From: Thuidium tamariscinum
Taxonomy: Eukaryota; Streptophyta; Bryopsida; Hypnales; Thuidiaceae
Length of the DNA stretch: 64,000 bases
Assembly (NCBI GenBank): GCA_947034885.2
Contig: OZ019759.1
Location: 10,356,501-10,420,500 of the forward strand
Direction: 5' to 3'
This document shows positions 22,871-36,800 of the stretch, piece by piece; the stretch's first letter is position 1; every line of letters starts with the position of its first letter. The position numbers and the translations under genes are program-made. The notes under the pieces are model-generated. The model was not told the DNA's origin, made no database searches, and worked only from the letters and a program-made list of their open reading frames with translations.

Positions 22871-25302
22871 CTGCTACACAGGTAAATTCGGGTAAGTTCA
22901 TGGAGAGGGGGTAAACTGGGGGCCAAGCTTCCAGAAGCTTTGGAGGGGCAGTTTTGGCAGAGTTTTTTTAAGTAAAATAACATGGATGCATAAAGGAGGT
23001 ACATTTTGGAAAAGCTTCTCAATGTCTGGTCCACTTGAACTGGAATCAGGCTTCGGTTCTTTTTGGGCTTCTAGCTTTTTCCTTAGAAGAGTTCAACTTC
23101 AGGATGGACTTCATTTATTTTTTATTAATTGTATCTAAAAATATTCTAAATTTGGATGTTAAATATCACTGAAGAGAAAAATACGCAATAGTGTCGATGT
23201 GTTGATGTGGTACAGAAGCTGTGAATATTAAATGTTGTATAGTATGCACCAGCTCATTTATCCTGCTGCTTATGTTCTGAAAAGCACTGGTTACTTTGCC
23301 CTACAGACAAGGGAGTGCAAAACTAACTTATCATAAGTGCAAATGTTCTTAATTAAAGGATCGCATGCACGCTATGACATATAATTGTTGTCTCTTTTCA
23401 AAAACAGCACTGATGCTATGAAGACCTACCACAGATTAGACGTCCAATATAAGATTGTTCATTTCAAGCATTGGTGGCATGCACAATGATTTTTGGTATA
23501 TTTACAGAACATGTACTGGAAGAATACCTTGAAGGCCCCAAACTCTTCAGAACTTCTTAATTCAAGTTCTAGAGGTTCTTGCATGAAACATTTATTCTTT
23601 AAAAGTGCGAGACTACGGGTACAATTGCCAGCCGAAATAATTGCTTAATTAATTTTGTTTTCTGAGGAAAAACTTTTGAATTTTGTTTATGAGATTTCTA
23701 TCTATGTTGCACTTTTTTAATCATTCCATTTTTATCAATGAGTCAGCAATTACAAGGACTGTTTGTTTCAGGTAGTTCGTGGATTATTACAGAATTCTTA
23801 CTCTACAGAAAAGTTTGTAATGCTTTATTTCATTCTAATGTCCATTTATTAGGATATGGACAGAAACATTAGGTTCAGATTGTTTATTACCAAACGTTCA
23901 CTATTTGAATAGACATTTTCCATAGTTCTTAAAGAAATTTTGAGAATTTCGAATCTCCGAGCTCTTGATACGTAATTGCACTTACAGTTTCAATTCTGTC
24001 CTCTGCGTTGTTCAATTCCAAATGATAGGGAATTATTATACCATGTTGCACACTGGTTTTGTAGAATGCATGTACAGTGAAAAAATCATTTCGGGTATTC
24101 TTTCATACAAATGTGACCTTCTGCAGTACAGCTTCTTGGATTCTCTCAGGGATGAAGAAAAAAATCTCAGCAGTTCAAATGTTAACCCATACACCCTTGA
24201 CGAATGTTTTTTTAAATTATAGATTTCTTGGGCACCTCGCTACGGATGGCCTTTTCATTTTGTTTCTTTTAACTTTTGATACAATGTGTGTCCGATGAGT
24301 ACCTTCAATGCCCAACAATTTTCTGGATTATTTTCCACATGTTTACAAACCACCTCACTAGAAGATCCTACATATGGTTACATGAGTGAATTTTGTAAAA
24401 AATAAATGACTGTGCTCTTGTATTAGAAATGGCTGTTGCAGAGGATTTTCTTGGTTGAAACGCTGTTTGCGAGTTCAGGGGTTCTCATGTTCCAATTTGC
24501 ACGGTAGAAGTCCCTGGACATTTTTCCACTTCCTTCTGAATCAACTTCGTTCAAACATGTGGTTGAATATGTTCAAAGCAAATTTCATTTAACGAACATT
24601 GCACTTGTACTGGAAAAAACTGTGTTGCTGTGTTTCAATGGAGAACATAGAAAGAAACTTTCTGCAGCAGGCCACAGGTTTGTTTACAATCCTCTTGGTG
24701 AAACGCCTTCACCATAACGCCTTTTGAAATTTCCGTTTCGAGCGTTCTTCGAAATTTACTTTCACTTGTTTTTACAAATTGAAATGTTGAAATACAGTGA
24801 AAGTTCCCAATTTCATAAAGTAGTGCATTCCTCTAGATCTCAAACTTCTTGGAAGTTCAGTCGCTTCCCCTTCAGGGAATCATTTATTTTGAAACGTCTA
24901 TTCATTAGATAGGTTCGTCGAATTTCTAATACATGAATTTGCTAATTAAAGCATACTCATCAAGAAATATATGACTCGGCATGTGTTATGTGCTATGCTT
25001 GTGAACTGCTCTTCCGTGCAATGAACCATCAATGAACATTGCGAACTCAATTAACAACAACAACACACGACAGCATGTACGTTCCTAACCTGTCATGACC
25101 TAAAACCAAGAATGTGCTGAACATCCTCCACTGCTTCACACCTTCACTAAATCCTTTAACATGCTCAAAGTTGCCTTCCAATGAAGACATCCTTTCATAC
25201 AATTCGTTAAGAAAATTAACAAAAACACATCACTTTGGAGTTCTTGTCCGTCCATTCCACAATCCGTGTTTTTGTTTTTAACTGACATATCTATTTACAA
25301 TA
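22871..25302. other. Non-coding left flank of the CACTA-like element
   Basis: AT-rich DNA with scattered gaac/gttc motifs and no convincing coding frame. It is probably the 3' non-coding and subterminal region of the minus-strand transposase. Confidence 0.4.
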
Positions 25303-26146
25303 CTATTCCGACACCACTGTGTTCTCCTGTATAGTAGTATTCTGTACGGCTCCAATGTATTGACCACCTTCTGCAGCAGCTTCTCTAATGGGCTTTGCAT
25401 CTAACATTGGTGGTTGCAACCCTTCGAAGTCTTCATCATTTCCCACTTGCACAACAGTCGGATTCATTTCGGCATATTGCACTTCTCCGCGTCTACCTCT
25501 GACATCAGTCCTACATATTATCTTCCACCCGCGTCTGCTCGGATCGTTCAAAAGCATGACTTGTTGACAGTGCAAAGGAAATGCGAAAGAATCTGCATGC
25601 ACGCTTCCGTCCATGTGGTTGAAGTTAGCCATGCTAAAACCGTAGCGATCTCGTTGAACTGTTGGGTAACAGACGTCACGGCCAACCTTCACCCAATTGC
25701 ATAATAGCACAGTTGTACAGTGATTTCGATAATCTAATTCCAGTATGTCCTCAATGAAACCTATGTATTCCTCCGTATTCTCCACTGGAGTTCCATTCAC
25801 AAGACCCCAACGCAACTGTCGAGAGAATGAGGCCACTACAGAACAATCTCTTGTGACCAACGCATCTTCTGAGCTCCGAACACGCATATGCATACCAAAT
25901 GCATACATGTGTCGATGTGATACAGCGTACCTTTCAGGTGGTTGTGCATATTGTACAATGTCATCTGGCACAACCTCACCTGCACGTAATCGTCGCTTCA
26001 CCCGTGCACGCAACCACTCATAGAAAGGTGGTACATCATTCAATTCCGGTGGATACCGGAGCGCCACTGCTGGTCGAAGCCGACGCATTGCCACACAATG
26101 TGCTTCACGCTCTGCCCATGTGCTTCCCTTAGCTGCTATGTACTCT
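25303..26146 (-). CDS. CACTA transposase exon 5 (DUF4216 domain) and natural stop
   Basis: After acceptor attag the exon reads EYIAAKGSTWAEREAHCVAM, then ENTEEYIGFIEDILELDYRN and VLLCNWVKVGRDV, which fit DUF4216. It ends ENTVVSE with a stop at 25303. There are no internal stops, so this and exon 4 are the freshest parts of the transposase. Confidence 0.8.
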
Positions 26147-26549
26147 CTAATACATATTCAAGAACATGAATATTACTTATTCTGTTGACAACTTCGTTCC
26201 ACTGAACAACATATTAATTCACTTGACAAATTCAAGTAATTAAACATACCATTGCTATAGTTTGAAGTAGTTCATGTACTGAGGACTCTGTTTTCCCCAC
26301 GAATTACTATAAAACGTCACATCAACATGGACATTTACTACGGAGTTACTTTTGTGCTACACAGAACTTGTCGTAAATGCAACCCTGACTTTAGTCCGGA
26401 GACTATCCTCATTCCCATTCCATATCATGTCATCGACATGACAATTCAATACGTTTTTGCCTATTTTTGCTTCTCTAGAACACAGTACTTGCAACAAACC
26501 TGTAAACAGAGAAACTCGATCACATTGAACAGATTGGGTGGACACTTAC

Positions 26550-27103
26550 TCTCGCCACTCCTGTAGTGATGCTGCGTTGTCTAGGACAAATGCATGTGCA
26601 AATGCTCTGACATCATCCGTCAGTTTCCGCTTCCTCCTCTCATTCGAACGCAATACTTCATCATTCATGCGGGCATCTTCTGTGGGGTCCCAAACACGGT
26701 GACTTGTTGCTCTATATTCCTTCAAATACTCTGTGCAGAATCCAAGCGCCTCTTCCATTCTATAGCCTTCTGCCATGCTGCCCTCAGGGTGCGCTAACGT
26801 GCGGACATGGTCCTTGAGGGTCTTCAGGTACCTCTCGATTGGATACATCCACCGACAATGAACAGGTCCGCATATAAATAGCTGTTGCACAAGGTGCACC
26901 GGTAGGTGTGACATGATATTCATAAACGTCGGTGGAAACTCCTTCTCCAACATACACGTTGCTAACACAACACTTCTCATGAGGTCTGCTTCATCTGACA
27001 AACGAACCTCTTTCTCACATAGTCTTTGAAATACTCGACACACGCTAATGATTGCGAGTCGAACATTCTCGTCTAATACATTGCGCACTGCCACTGGAAG
27101 TAT
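26550..27103 (-). CDS. CACTA transposase exon 4 (DUF4218 domain)
   Basis: The exon opens after acceptor caatag with I-L-P-V-A-V-R-N-V-L and runs through LPVHLVQQLFICGPVHCRWM, MYPIERYLKTLKDHVR and EGSMAEGYRMEEALGFC to a donor CGAGA|GTAAGT. The sequence is a textbook DUF4218 segment without internal stops. The phase at both ends joins correctly with exons 3 and 5. Confidence 0.8.
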
Positions 27104-29976
27104 CTATTGAGTGCACATCAAATATTCAGAATGTTACATACGTATTGATGTCACTTAGTATTTGAACATTTTGAATTTTGAAATGCACTTCATTATTGTT
27201 TCCTCTTAGGGGTTGTGTACTCTTATTTATATGGATTCTGTTCATGTTCACACTTGAAGCCTACTACCGTGTGCATGAGTTCAAACAGTACCTTTCTATT
27301 TGTGCAAAAGTCAATGTAGTCATGCACATGTCTTCATCTATGAGTGCTACAGATTTGTTATTTTAAATACAATTCATGAACTTTCCCTAAAGTGTTTCAT
27401 ATTTTTTTTAATGAGAACTCAAGTCCTGAAAACAGGGTATTACAGTTGTACAACAAATATTGTACCTGCTGCATAAGTATGTGGTAATCATGTGTTTTCA
27501 TGTACTGCAACTTCCCATCGTTCAACCGCTTGTGAATGGAACCCACATAGTTTGTTGGAGTCTTGAAATCGGTTATGATCTGAACGAATTGCCTTCGTTC
27601 ATCGGGGTTCAGTACATACGGAGCTGCTGGCATGTAGAACTCCTCTTGACGTCTACGTCTTGGTTGCAACCATATTTCTTCTCGTACTTGCAGATCTTGT
27701 GCATCTTGTCGACTACCAGCGCTGTCGTTCATACCAAGAAGCGTCTTCACCATATTCTCACATAGATTCTTCTCACAGTGCATGACATCCAGAATGTGCG
27801 GCGCCAACAGATCCTACATGATATTTCACGCAACTTCTGTGAGGATAAACAACTTCTTGGACATGCTTTAATTTTTGTTGTCTTCAGGCTCTTGACGAAA
27901 GACATAACTAATCAGCGTCATGTGAATAAGGTTCATGTTCTATTGTTGCAATGGACCTTCAAACTTCTTCATTCAGAACACCAGTGCCACTCATCCATCA
28001 TCTTACTTTCTCTCTAAATGAATACATCATTTTTCCTTAGTTAGCATGGCTGGTATGTTCAATCCACACAAAGATTTCTATAATTATAATGTGAAATAAT
28101 ACATTAAAATTCTATAATCTATGGTTCTAGAGAACAATGCTTGCCAATGAACATCAGAAATTGATGTACAAAAGTTTGGACCAAATACTTACTTGCTAGT
28201 AAGGGAGAATGAACAATTCAGGAAGTATTTTCACTCCTGTGTAGTGCACGGGGTCATGCTTTGCGTTCTCCTTCCCTCCAAGGTCTAGATATGATTGTCG
28301 CCATGTAGCGTATCTCATGACGTCAAGAGCCGACATGACTGCCGGTTGACTGCGATGTTCGACCTTGCCGTTGAAACGTTTGTTTCGACGATACGGATGT
28401 TGTCGCGGTAAATACCTTCTCATGCCTCCATATACTATTTTAGAACCACGACTGCGACGATCGACTGAAACATCACCCGTCTTCGCCATGCGAGAGTCCG
28501 TTTTAGGTCCACATGAAACACACCCCTTGTAACCCTTACAGACTACACCTGCTATCAGACCATATGCTAGAAAATCGGAGATTGTCCACATCAGCACAGC
28601 TCGTAGTTGGAAACTTCGTGAACCTTCAGGTCGTGAGAAATCTAGTGCGGCACACCATTCCACAATTCGTTCAACTCATTTAATAATGGACGTAGGAACA
28701 CACCTATACTCCTGCCTGTCGGTGAATGTTTCCCAGATATTAAAATGCACAAGGATATGAAGAATTTCTTTGTCACAAACCATGGTTCCAAATTATAAAT
28801 CAATATCAGAACGGGCCAAGTCGACCAGTTTGTGTTACTCAACTTGAACGGATTTACGCCGTCCAGAGATAGTGCTAGTCACATGTTGCGCTCATCGCTA
28901 CTGAAATTACCAAATGCGACATTCGTATCAATGTGTTTCCAAGCAGGACTGTCTACTACTGACCTCATAATGCCATCAGTGCTGATGTGCTTCGTATAAC
29001 CCGTGAGCATTGCAGCTATCTCTGTTGATCGCCACATATGCTTCAATCGTGGGATGAGAGGAAAATGTCGAATAACCTTAGCTGGTATTGTCGAACTCCC
29101 TTCTAACCACCGTGACTTCAAACATTTCGGACATCTGTTCAACATCGCATTCTCTGCATCATACAATATACATCCATCCGGACAGGCATGTATACTGTTA
29201 TAGTTCAAACCCAATGTTCGGATTGTTTTTCGCGCTGCATAATGACTCCTTGGAAGCTTATTGCCTTGTGGTAGTATGTCTTCTGACAAATAATGGAACA
29301 ATTCGTCTGTGAATTTGTTGCTGACGCGAAAAACATGGCACATGTTCATTATGACAACAGTGGCTGATACCACACTTGTCTTCGAACCTGCATACAACGG
29401 TGTCATTGCTTCTTCATACAATTGCTCCAAACCATCCAAACCGTCACTACCAGTATCATCGTTCTCAGGTACATTATCGGTATTCAAATTCTCTTTGTGC
29501 AGTGCATCTCCTCGATCCAGCGCCTCCATGACTTGCCGTTGCACATCATGTAATTCATCTAGAACTGGACCACCTCCGTCTGTCGCATCCTCGTCATGCA
29601 CATTGGGAACATTTTCAATCTCATCAATTATTGTAGCTTCCAACACGTCCTCTTCGACAACATCATCGTCATATAATACATCTTCAACCCATATCCCAGT
29701 TCTTGGATAGCCCTCTACAGGGTCCCCACCAATCATCGACTTCGTTAAAAACGGATCACGCCCCACCGCGTTGTGATGTTTCCGAATGACTTCTATATTT
29801 TTCCGTAATCCACCATGACAATCTCGGCAAGGACATGGAAATGCACGTATGTTCCGCTCTATTGCTACACACAACTGGGTCTGTAGAATTATATCACCTG
29901 CTGGGATGTGACGTAGTGTACAACCGTCTGTAGCAATTCGCACTTTTGTCACACGCCGTCGCGTTGCCTGATTCAT

Positions 29977-30873
29977 ATTGTACGTCCTGATTGCCTACAG
30001 GCAAAGGTCTTCACGCATGTCTCTCCTCTGTACATGAAAAACACTAGCCGCACATGAAAAATCTTCATTGAGCATGGCAAAATTGTTGTGAACAGCAAAT
30101 TGTTTGATACTACAGTAGTTCCACAACCGCAGATAGTGTTCCATGCGTGAGGACTAACTACACATGATTTGGAATTCACACTCAGTATTGCAGAACTCTT
30201 GTCACAAATGCAGAACCTGTCTGCTCAGACGGTTTCTTACTGTAACTACACAACAATTTGAAGAAAATTTTCTATGAATGTTAATATACACAAATACTAT
30301 GGACCATCTTCTAGAGTTGGCTCTGGAACATGCAGCTACAAGTTGTTCATTTCATGGATCTCGTTCAAACAACTAACTACCAGAAATACGAACATTTTCT
30401 GAAGCTTTCCATAGTACACTTGGCATCTGCTTTCAGGGAAATGGTATACATTACATACCATCACTTTCAATTGCACTCCTTCTAAAATGCACCCAATTAC
30501 TATGAAATGATACATCAGAAGTACTGTAGAGAAGAAACAATTATGTGTAAGTGCAACTATGTTGTCTTAATTAGCACTGTCTACTTGTCATGCAGTTCAT
30601 GACATTAAGACGTTTTAGCATGTTGATGCTTACAAAACACGTAAGATGTAACGTGAATTTTTGATTGCAAATCATGTAGATGAACGTGGTGAAGCATGTA
30701 CAAATTACTTTGTACGTATCTGCAGAAGCTATCATGTTTTCTTGGACACTGATCATGTCTAATAATAACAACTACAATGTGTATTTCGCCAACATCTAAC
30801 ATTTTCAATCACAACATACTCATGTATTCCGTGGACCACTTCGGGAACACATTACTGTACTGGAACTAGCATC
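29977..30873. other. Spacer between transposase and small minus-strand frame
   Basis: No convincing coding sequence was found. It may be an intron or promoter of the transposase gene. Confidence 0.35.
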
Positions 30874-31200
30874 TCAATATCTCACTATCACTTCTTCCTC
30901 AGACATTGCTAAACAAACTTGTTCATATAGCCAATTCTCATAATCTAGCTCCCACTGGTCAAATGGATACGTACCACTATAGAACCACGATATGGTATAC
31001 ATATTTTGGTGGTACACATCCTCGGTGGTACTAGGTTGGAAGTCTTTGCTACCAATAATTCCAGATTCATAGTAGTACATATGATCTGTGTATTGCTGAA
31101 CCAACTGCTCCAAATATGCTCCTTCATCTAACTTATACTGCTCAAAAGGATATTCAGTTGGTGCGTGGCTGCACTCACCTACTGATTCGATGTCCGACAT
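30874..31200 (-). CDS. Hypothetical acidic/aromatic protein or first exon
   Basis: From ATG at 31200 a 108-codon frame starts MSDIESVGECSHAP. It contains two related blocks, YPFEQYKLDEGAYLEQ and YPFDQWELDYENWLYEQ, about 50 residues apart, rich in Tyr, Trp, Asp and Glu, and ends SEEEVIVRY. The internal repetition and acidic composition argue against chance. It lies 0.9 kb upstream of the Tnp2 transposase on the same strand, so it could be an accessory protein or an early exon of that gene. No family was recognised. Confidence 0.4.
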   Translation of the reverse strand: MSDIESVGECSHAPTEYPFEQYKLDEGAYLEQLVQQYTDHMYYYESGIIGSKDFQPSTTEDVYHQNMYTISWFYSGTYPFDQWELDYENWLYEQVCLAMSEEEVIVRY

Positions 31201-32648
31201 GTCTTTCTCCCGCACAGCAGCCTTCGTACGTGACACTTGTTTGTATGTACTTGAAAGGAAGAATTCCCATGTTATCATGCATGTACCTTCAATTTGACAT
31301 GCTGAAATACGTCTTCTGAGAACAAAATGTTCACAGAAACTAACACAACAACTAAGAAACTTTTTCACAAAACCTTTAACGAACTCTCTTTTCTGCTGAA
31401 AATATCTACAACAGTTGGCACCCCTTGAGACCTTGAACTTCAAATCTAATGCCCATCAATCATTTCGGCTATGTTCATGTCCTAATGTGTGTCCAAGAAA
31501 AAGGCTCCGTGGAAGCCTGTTTCACACTTTCACCCACTTGTATATATCAATTTAATTTCATACATTTCTTACTAGGAAGGTCAATGCCGATCATTACTTA
31601 AACGTCGTATGAATATGGCTTAACAAAGCAACGTATGCACTAACAAATGTTTTCTATGCAGTTATTATTTCGCTAAGTTCTTGTAAGGTCAGGGATTGCA
31701 ATATGAACCTATGTGTCAAGAAAGAAGGTTCTACACATCACAAGGTAAGATTGAAACTCAATGGAATCTAGAAAAAACATGGACAAATACCTATATGGAG
31801 ACAGTACTTTGCAAAGGAATTTTATGTAGGAAAATCTTTGTGAAACATTTGTACCTACTCTTTCCTTAATAGACATGTATAATTCCTATACAATCCACAT
31901 CAGTGCATCCCCTCATTAGTTGCTCCGAATTAGTTAAAGCTTCTAAAAGTTGGAATGCACTCCGAATTGGACTGGAGCACCTCTCGAGGTATACACTATT
32001 TGAACATCTCCGAAGACAGCCAAAGATAAACATGTACAAACGGTGTACATTGAAGGACATGATCCATCGAAATGTGTGAACCAGTGAAGCTTATGGTAGT
32101 AGTGTTTCAATTGGAACTCAAGTACTGTCCTAATGTGTGGTCCACATGCAAGATGCATTTGAACTGCACTAAAGGTTGGTACACCCAAGATGGCCCTAAT
32201 CCTAAAAGCGCCGCGTACAATGCACAAACATTTCCGAATTCAGTCATGTTCACAGACTATACATGGCGCTTTCAGAAAAAGATTTCGGTTGTTCATAACT
32301 TCTGCATACCATATCCAAATCTTGCGTCCTTTGATGCGTTGGAACATGCTTTCTCACACTACTAAGTGTACATGAAAATTTGAACTAATTGTAAGCAGGA
32401 ACTTGGCTATGTATGAATAAGTGGCGTTTTTAGGTACCTACGTTCAGTGCCGACATTTTTCTAACAAGTGCACTTATGTGGACTACTGTTTTCACTCTTG
32501 CAAAAAGCACACTAAACCGCTCAAACGTCGACTATAACATAAAGAAGCTAACCCTGATGTGGTACAGAACGTCCACTGACATTTGGGCATGTTCTGACGT
32601 CAGCAGCTATGTGTGCGTTGTCCACGTAGGACACACACCGGCGAGGGG
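31201..32648. other. Non-coding region between head-to-head genes
   Basis: Short frames occur on both strands, but none has a convincing start, domain or splice context. The region separates the minus-strand transposase group from the plus-strand TnpA-like group and probably holds promoters for both. Confidence 0.35.
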
Positions 32649-32658
32649 TTTAGGGTTT
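32649..32658 (+). promoter_or_regulatory. Telo-box (tttagggttt) upstream of plus-strand gene
   Basis: The sequence tttagggttt at 32649-32658 lies 80-90 bp before the first plausible plus-strand ATG. Such telo-boxes are common near the start of transcription of plant genes. Its role here is inference. Confidence 0.3.
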
Positions 32659-32738
32659 CGTGCACTTCGAAGACCTGAACCCTCATTCCAATCTTCTTCT
32701 CAGGTTTGCGCTCAAATTCACAGGGATGGCAAGTAGAC

Positions 32739-33062
32739 ATGGCAATGCATTGCGAGCAAGGTGCCGTAGCTCCACAAAGAAGTGCAGGGCAGCACTTACC
32801 GAAGCAGCCGTCTCAGAATTCAGATGTGTCGGAGTCCGCTTGCACTCTGTTCGCCCACTTCATCGAGCAATTCGCTTCCTCACTGTCTGCAGGTGCAACA
32901 GCGGGGCGAAGAACATCAATTCCGAGCGATGGAAATGGAGGCGGAAGCACCCGATTAGTAGGGTTCTCAGCTGGCGCTGATTCCCTGGTCTGCAATCAAG
33001 GTGCATACAGCGAGCCACGTAGGTTAAGGTACTTTACCACTAACTGCCATGTTTTGTTGTAA
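32739..33062 (+). CDS. Possible first exon of the TnpA-like gene
   Basis: The frame from ATG 32739 (MAMHCEQGAVAPQ) contains SACTLFAHFIEQFASSLSAG and reads to a TAA at 33060. An overlapping frame rich in Arg is also open, so the choice of frame is uncertain. A link by splicing to the exon at 33880 is plausible but the donor was not fixed. Confidence 0.3.
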   Translation: MAMHCEQGAVAPQRSAGQHLPKQPSQNSDVSESACTLFAHFIEQFASSLSAGATAGRRTSIPSDGNGGGSTRLVGFSAGADSLVCNQGAYSEPRRLRYFTTNCHVLL

Positions 33063-33879
33063 CTCTTGTGGAATGGCAATGGCGTGCACAAGGGTGTGCA
33101 GTACTCTGGCACAAGGAACCTTTCTTCCTGCAGTGGCAGTCCATCAATGCCGATGGCTGCGTTGTAGTCCCCAGCGACGCACACATCGTGGCAATAGGCT
33201 CAGCGGTGGAAGGGGGGGAAAGAGCGGGGGTAGGTACTAATTTGTGCTTAAAAAGGCTTGCACAATGCATGTTCCTCACCTATGTTTAGAAAAACACAAT
33301 TGCACACTCAATATAGTCTGGATTTCCATCTGTGGTTTTGCTTGGGATTTTCATATTTCCTTGAGTCGTAGCTTCTGTGCAGCGCTTCTCCGTGGATCCT
33401 CCGACTGTATTAGTGAGTTCTTTTGTTTCCGACGTTGTTTCTCTTCAAATTCCGCACTGTTTGTTTTTGTTAACATGATTAGTATTGTTGTGATGTCGAT
33501 TTCTTAAGCCTAGTGTGGCATGCCCTACTAACTGCTTTTCTATATTCTATGCTAACGAAATGTATGCTTAGCGCGGCCGATTTGAGTGCAGGGGTTCAGT
33601 GCTTGTTCAACATGCGGATGCTTGTGTATTCTGTCAATTAATTATGCTCAGTGATTCAAGCAATTTGGTTCAGTCAGCTAGTCGCAGTCTGCTTGCCTAC
33701 TGCCTCAATTGGTCAATTGCAAGTGCTCTGTTCGTAATCGCTGATGCACACTCGTTTTCATTTTGTGCGTCGAATTTGCTTGAGTGTGCTCGCTATCTGT
33801 AGGTGCCATTGTGATTTCACGGTCTGCTTGCGTGTTAACTTGTCGGAGTAACTGACATGCTTTGGATGTCTGTGTGCAG

Positions 33880-36800
33880 GGTGGGCGGAGCGACTTTGAG
33901 CGCTTGGATTTCAAGGAAAAAGCGATGGCACCTGCTCGAGGCATGAAGCGCACGTTGCCTACGTCAAAGGCACATCCTGAAGGAAGCACTGACCTGGAGG
34001 ATGAGCGCCCTGCATAGTAGAGCGACATGAAATCGCGACTCGTTGGAGAGGCGAGGAGTAAAAGAGTAGAAGAGAAGCGAGCAGCCGCTATGACAAAAGC
34101 TAAAGGGAAGGCAAAGGCGTCGTCGTCCTCACCACGTAAGAAGAAGCGCAAAACAGGGAACTCCGACGCTCAGTCGTCCTCAGAGGAAGAGTAGTCCGGC
34201 TACTCCAGGGGCTACGTGATGAAAGCGGAGAAAGGAAGGTGATTGACACAATCTCATGTGCTTGAACGCTGTTTTTTTTAACGTAGCCCCGGTTACTTCT
34301 GTTCACAAGCCTGTTCAATTCTGCGTGGCCAGTGACGTGTAGTCTTTGTGAAGGTCGTTGAACTCACTCAGAAAATCTCGGTTGGACTTTAAACATAGGA
34401 CAGCGCTGCTTAGTTACCTCTTATTTGTGCCGCTAGAAAGGAACTGACTGGATCGTTCTGGCTGCAAGCATGTTTTATTTTTGGTGTAGATTTAGTCGTA
34501 TTATGTGTAGGAGGACGTTCAGAATGTCAGGAGCCACAACCTATACTGCTTTCCTCATTTCAGGTTACCAACGTCAAATGTGAATGCCATTTTAACTGGC
34601 TTGTCGTCCAACTGATGCTGTTTGTGTAAGAATGCATGTTCGATGTCAAGGCACCGTATAATCAGCTATGGAAGAATGTAGTTTGATATTCTCGGTGGTT
34701 TCGTCGTGCAACTCCGAGTCGGGCAGCCATGCAGAAGCGGACAACAAAATTGACGACAGCAGTGACGATGAGCGATACGCGGGTGGTCGGGTCAAGCGGC
34801 TCGCTGATGTGGGGGGACAGACAATGAAGAAGCCCATCACCGTTGATGAGATTGGCTTTCCGAATGGAAGAATGATGAAGTCCTTGCGCGAAGACGTTCG
34901 TCTATTCTGTGCTGACCTCAATTTGACGGTTGGGTGGGAGCGCCAAGAGAAGGTAGACCGCCGTCGTTTTTTCAAACGATTGTATGAAGGTAATGCGTCA
35001 TGAAAACACTCCAGTTCTGTTCAAGGAGATGCTCTATGATTTCTCAACGTGTAAGTGCAACCAACGTGGTGTTAGTCCTCACATCAGTCTTTGATATCGA
35101 GAGGTAACTGTGACTGTATCCAAATATGTAGTCCAAGTTTTGGACGCTGTTTACTCTGTCATGGTTGGGCGGTCCTTTTGTATCACTGTATGCACAGACT
35201 GACATCGTTCTAGCATGCACAATATTTAATCTTGTGTTCTGGAACCTTGGCAGAGTGGGAGCTAGTCGGTCCATCGAATAAGCTGAGTGAACAGTGGTTG
35301 GGTCCACTCATCACGAAGTCATTAATCCACCTCCGCTGGAAGGTGAATCAAGTTATAGACTCTGGGAAAAAGAAACCAGCGGAGGTGGACCGTGAGCAGT
35401 GGAATACTCTTGTTCAGAAGTGCAAGAGCGAGGCGTCCAGGTAGAAGTCCGAGCACACGCGCTCCATATCGAAAGGGAAGGGGTCCAGAGCTTCTCAACT
35501 GCAGGCAATCGAGAAGGATATGTTGGTGCAGCTGGTGAGCGACTGAGCTACTCCTTTGTAGCCTTGCATGGTGCCCCATGCGTGTGGGCATTGTTTGTCT
35601 TTAATTTGAAATTGTGTGTGCTCTTTCACATTTTGATGACCTCTTCATGTTCTGACGCAGACATTGCGCAAAAATCGGACACCATTTCCTGTGGAGGTAA
35701 CTCGTGCTGTAGCTCAGGAGTTTTATAGGCGGGAGGAGCGACACAAAGTCCCCGCTGACAATGCGGCAGAAATCGAGCAGGTTCGCACACGCATGTTCGC
35801 CATGGAGGAGTGCATGGTGCTGCACCAGAATAAGGTTGACTCTGCACAAGAGCGTATAGAGGCCATGTTGACGGATCTGCTGCGGGGTCGTGGGACGAGC
35901 AGCGCCGCTGTAGTGCCTGCGGCGCCGGAAGTGCCAACCGTGCCAAACAATTCGGTAGCCTCGCCGAAAGATGGGAGCAAGAGCGTATCAGAGGACGTCA
36001 ACGCTTTCGTGAATTCAGTTGTGCGAGAGCCAGTCGAAGACGCCGGGATTGTGGCACATGGAGAAGAACTGGTACAATTGGAAGCAGTTGAGGTGGTGCC
36101 TGCAGTGGTTGCCACAAACTTTCTCAGCGACACGTCAACTCCAGCACAGAAATCGTTGAGGAGAGCTTTACAGTCGCTTGAGAGTGCAGAAGAAGCGAAC
36201 GGCTCAGATGCTGTGGTGCCAGACACATATGCTTATGGAGCTCCTGATGGGAAAGTGCTCAATCCAGTACCGCAGACAACTCTTACTGCCAATGAAGATG
36301 CAACCCTTGGAAAGGTAGGCCGCATCTATCCTTCAGCCGCTGCATGATCTGTCCAATTTAGAATCACTTCCGTGAGATGTCTGCCCCGCAAGCATGCATT
36401 CTTTCCACTATGTAGTGCAAGTCCTGATTTTAAATTCAGTGAAAAGTAAACTATTGCTGTCAGTTGCCGCTACTCATGCGAAATGGCATACTCCACAGAG
36501 GTTAGTCGCATGTCATAGAGCCAGTTGTTGCTATGTTCCTTGGAAATGGAATGAGAATTACAAACACAGTCGTTGACATTGCTTGTGCTGAGCGATTGGT
36601 AGAGGAGGCTCAGAAACTTACAACGAAAATAAGAAGTTCTCGGAACATGAGTGCACCGTACTTGCCTACTGACATGGCTGTTGTGGAAGCACATGCAGGT
36701 TCACAGCGATGCCAGAGATGGAGGGGAGTCTTCTGCGTAGGTCCGTCGCACCGTGAGGAGCCAAGTGAAGGCAGTTCCGACCAAGGCCAGCGGGTCGTCC

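Larger units (their letters stand above)
25303..29976 (-). pseudogene. CACTA (En/Spm) transposase, Tnp2 + DUF4218 + DUF4216, five exons
   Basis: Exons on the minus strand are 29976 to about 28650, about 28655-28193, 27813-27466, 27103-26550 and 26146-25303. All introns are GT-AG (379, 362 and 403 bp) and the joins are in phase. The Tnp2 (Transposase_21) region shows HACPDGCILYDAENAMLNRC and FPLIPRLKHMW, then MRSVVDSPAWKHID and LALSLDGVNPF. Exon 2 gives LMWTISDFLAYGLIAG, exon 3 PHILDVMHCEKNLCENM, exon 4 the DUF4218 domain (LPVHLVQQLFICGPVHCRWM), and exon 5 the DUF4216 domain. Breaks are a TGA at 28879 where the family has Arg (NMRLxL), a TAG at 28196 where it has Trp (LPYW), and a one-base frameshift near 28650. 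The first stop is C-to-T on the coding strand and the second on the other strand. The N-terminus at MNQATRRR is a choice; an upstream exon is possible. Confidence 0.85.
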
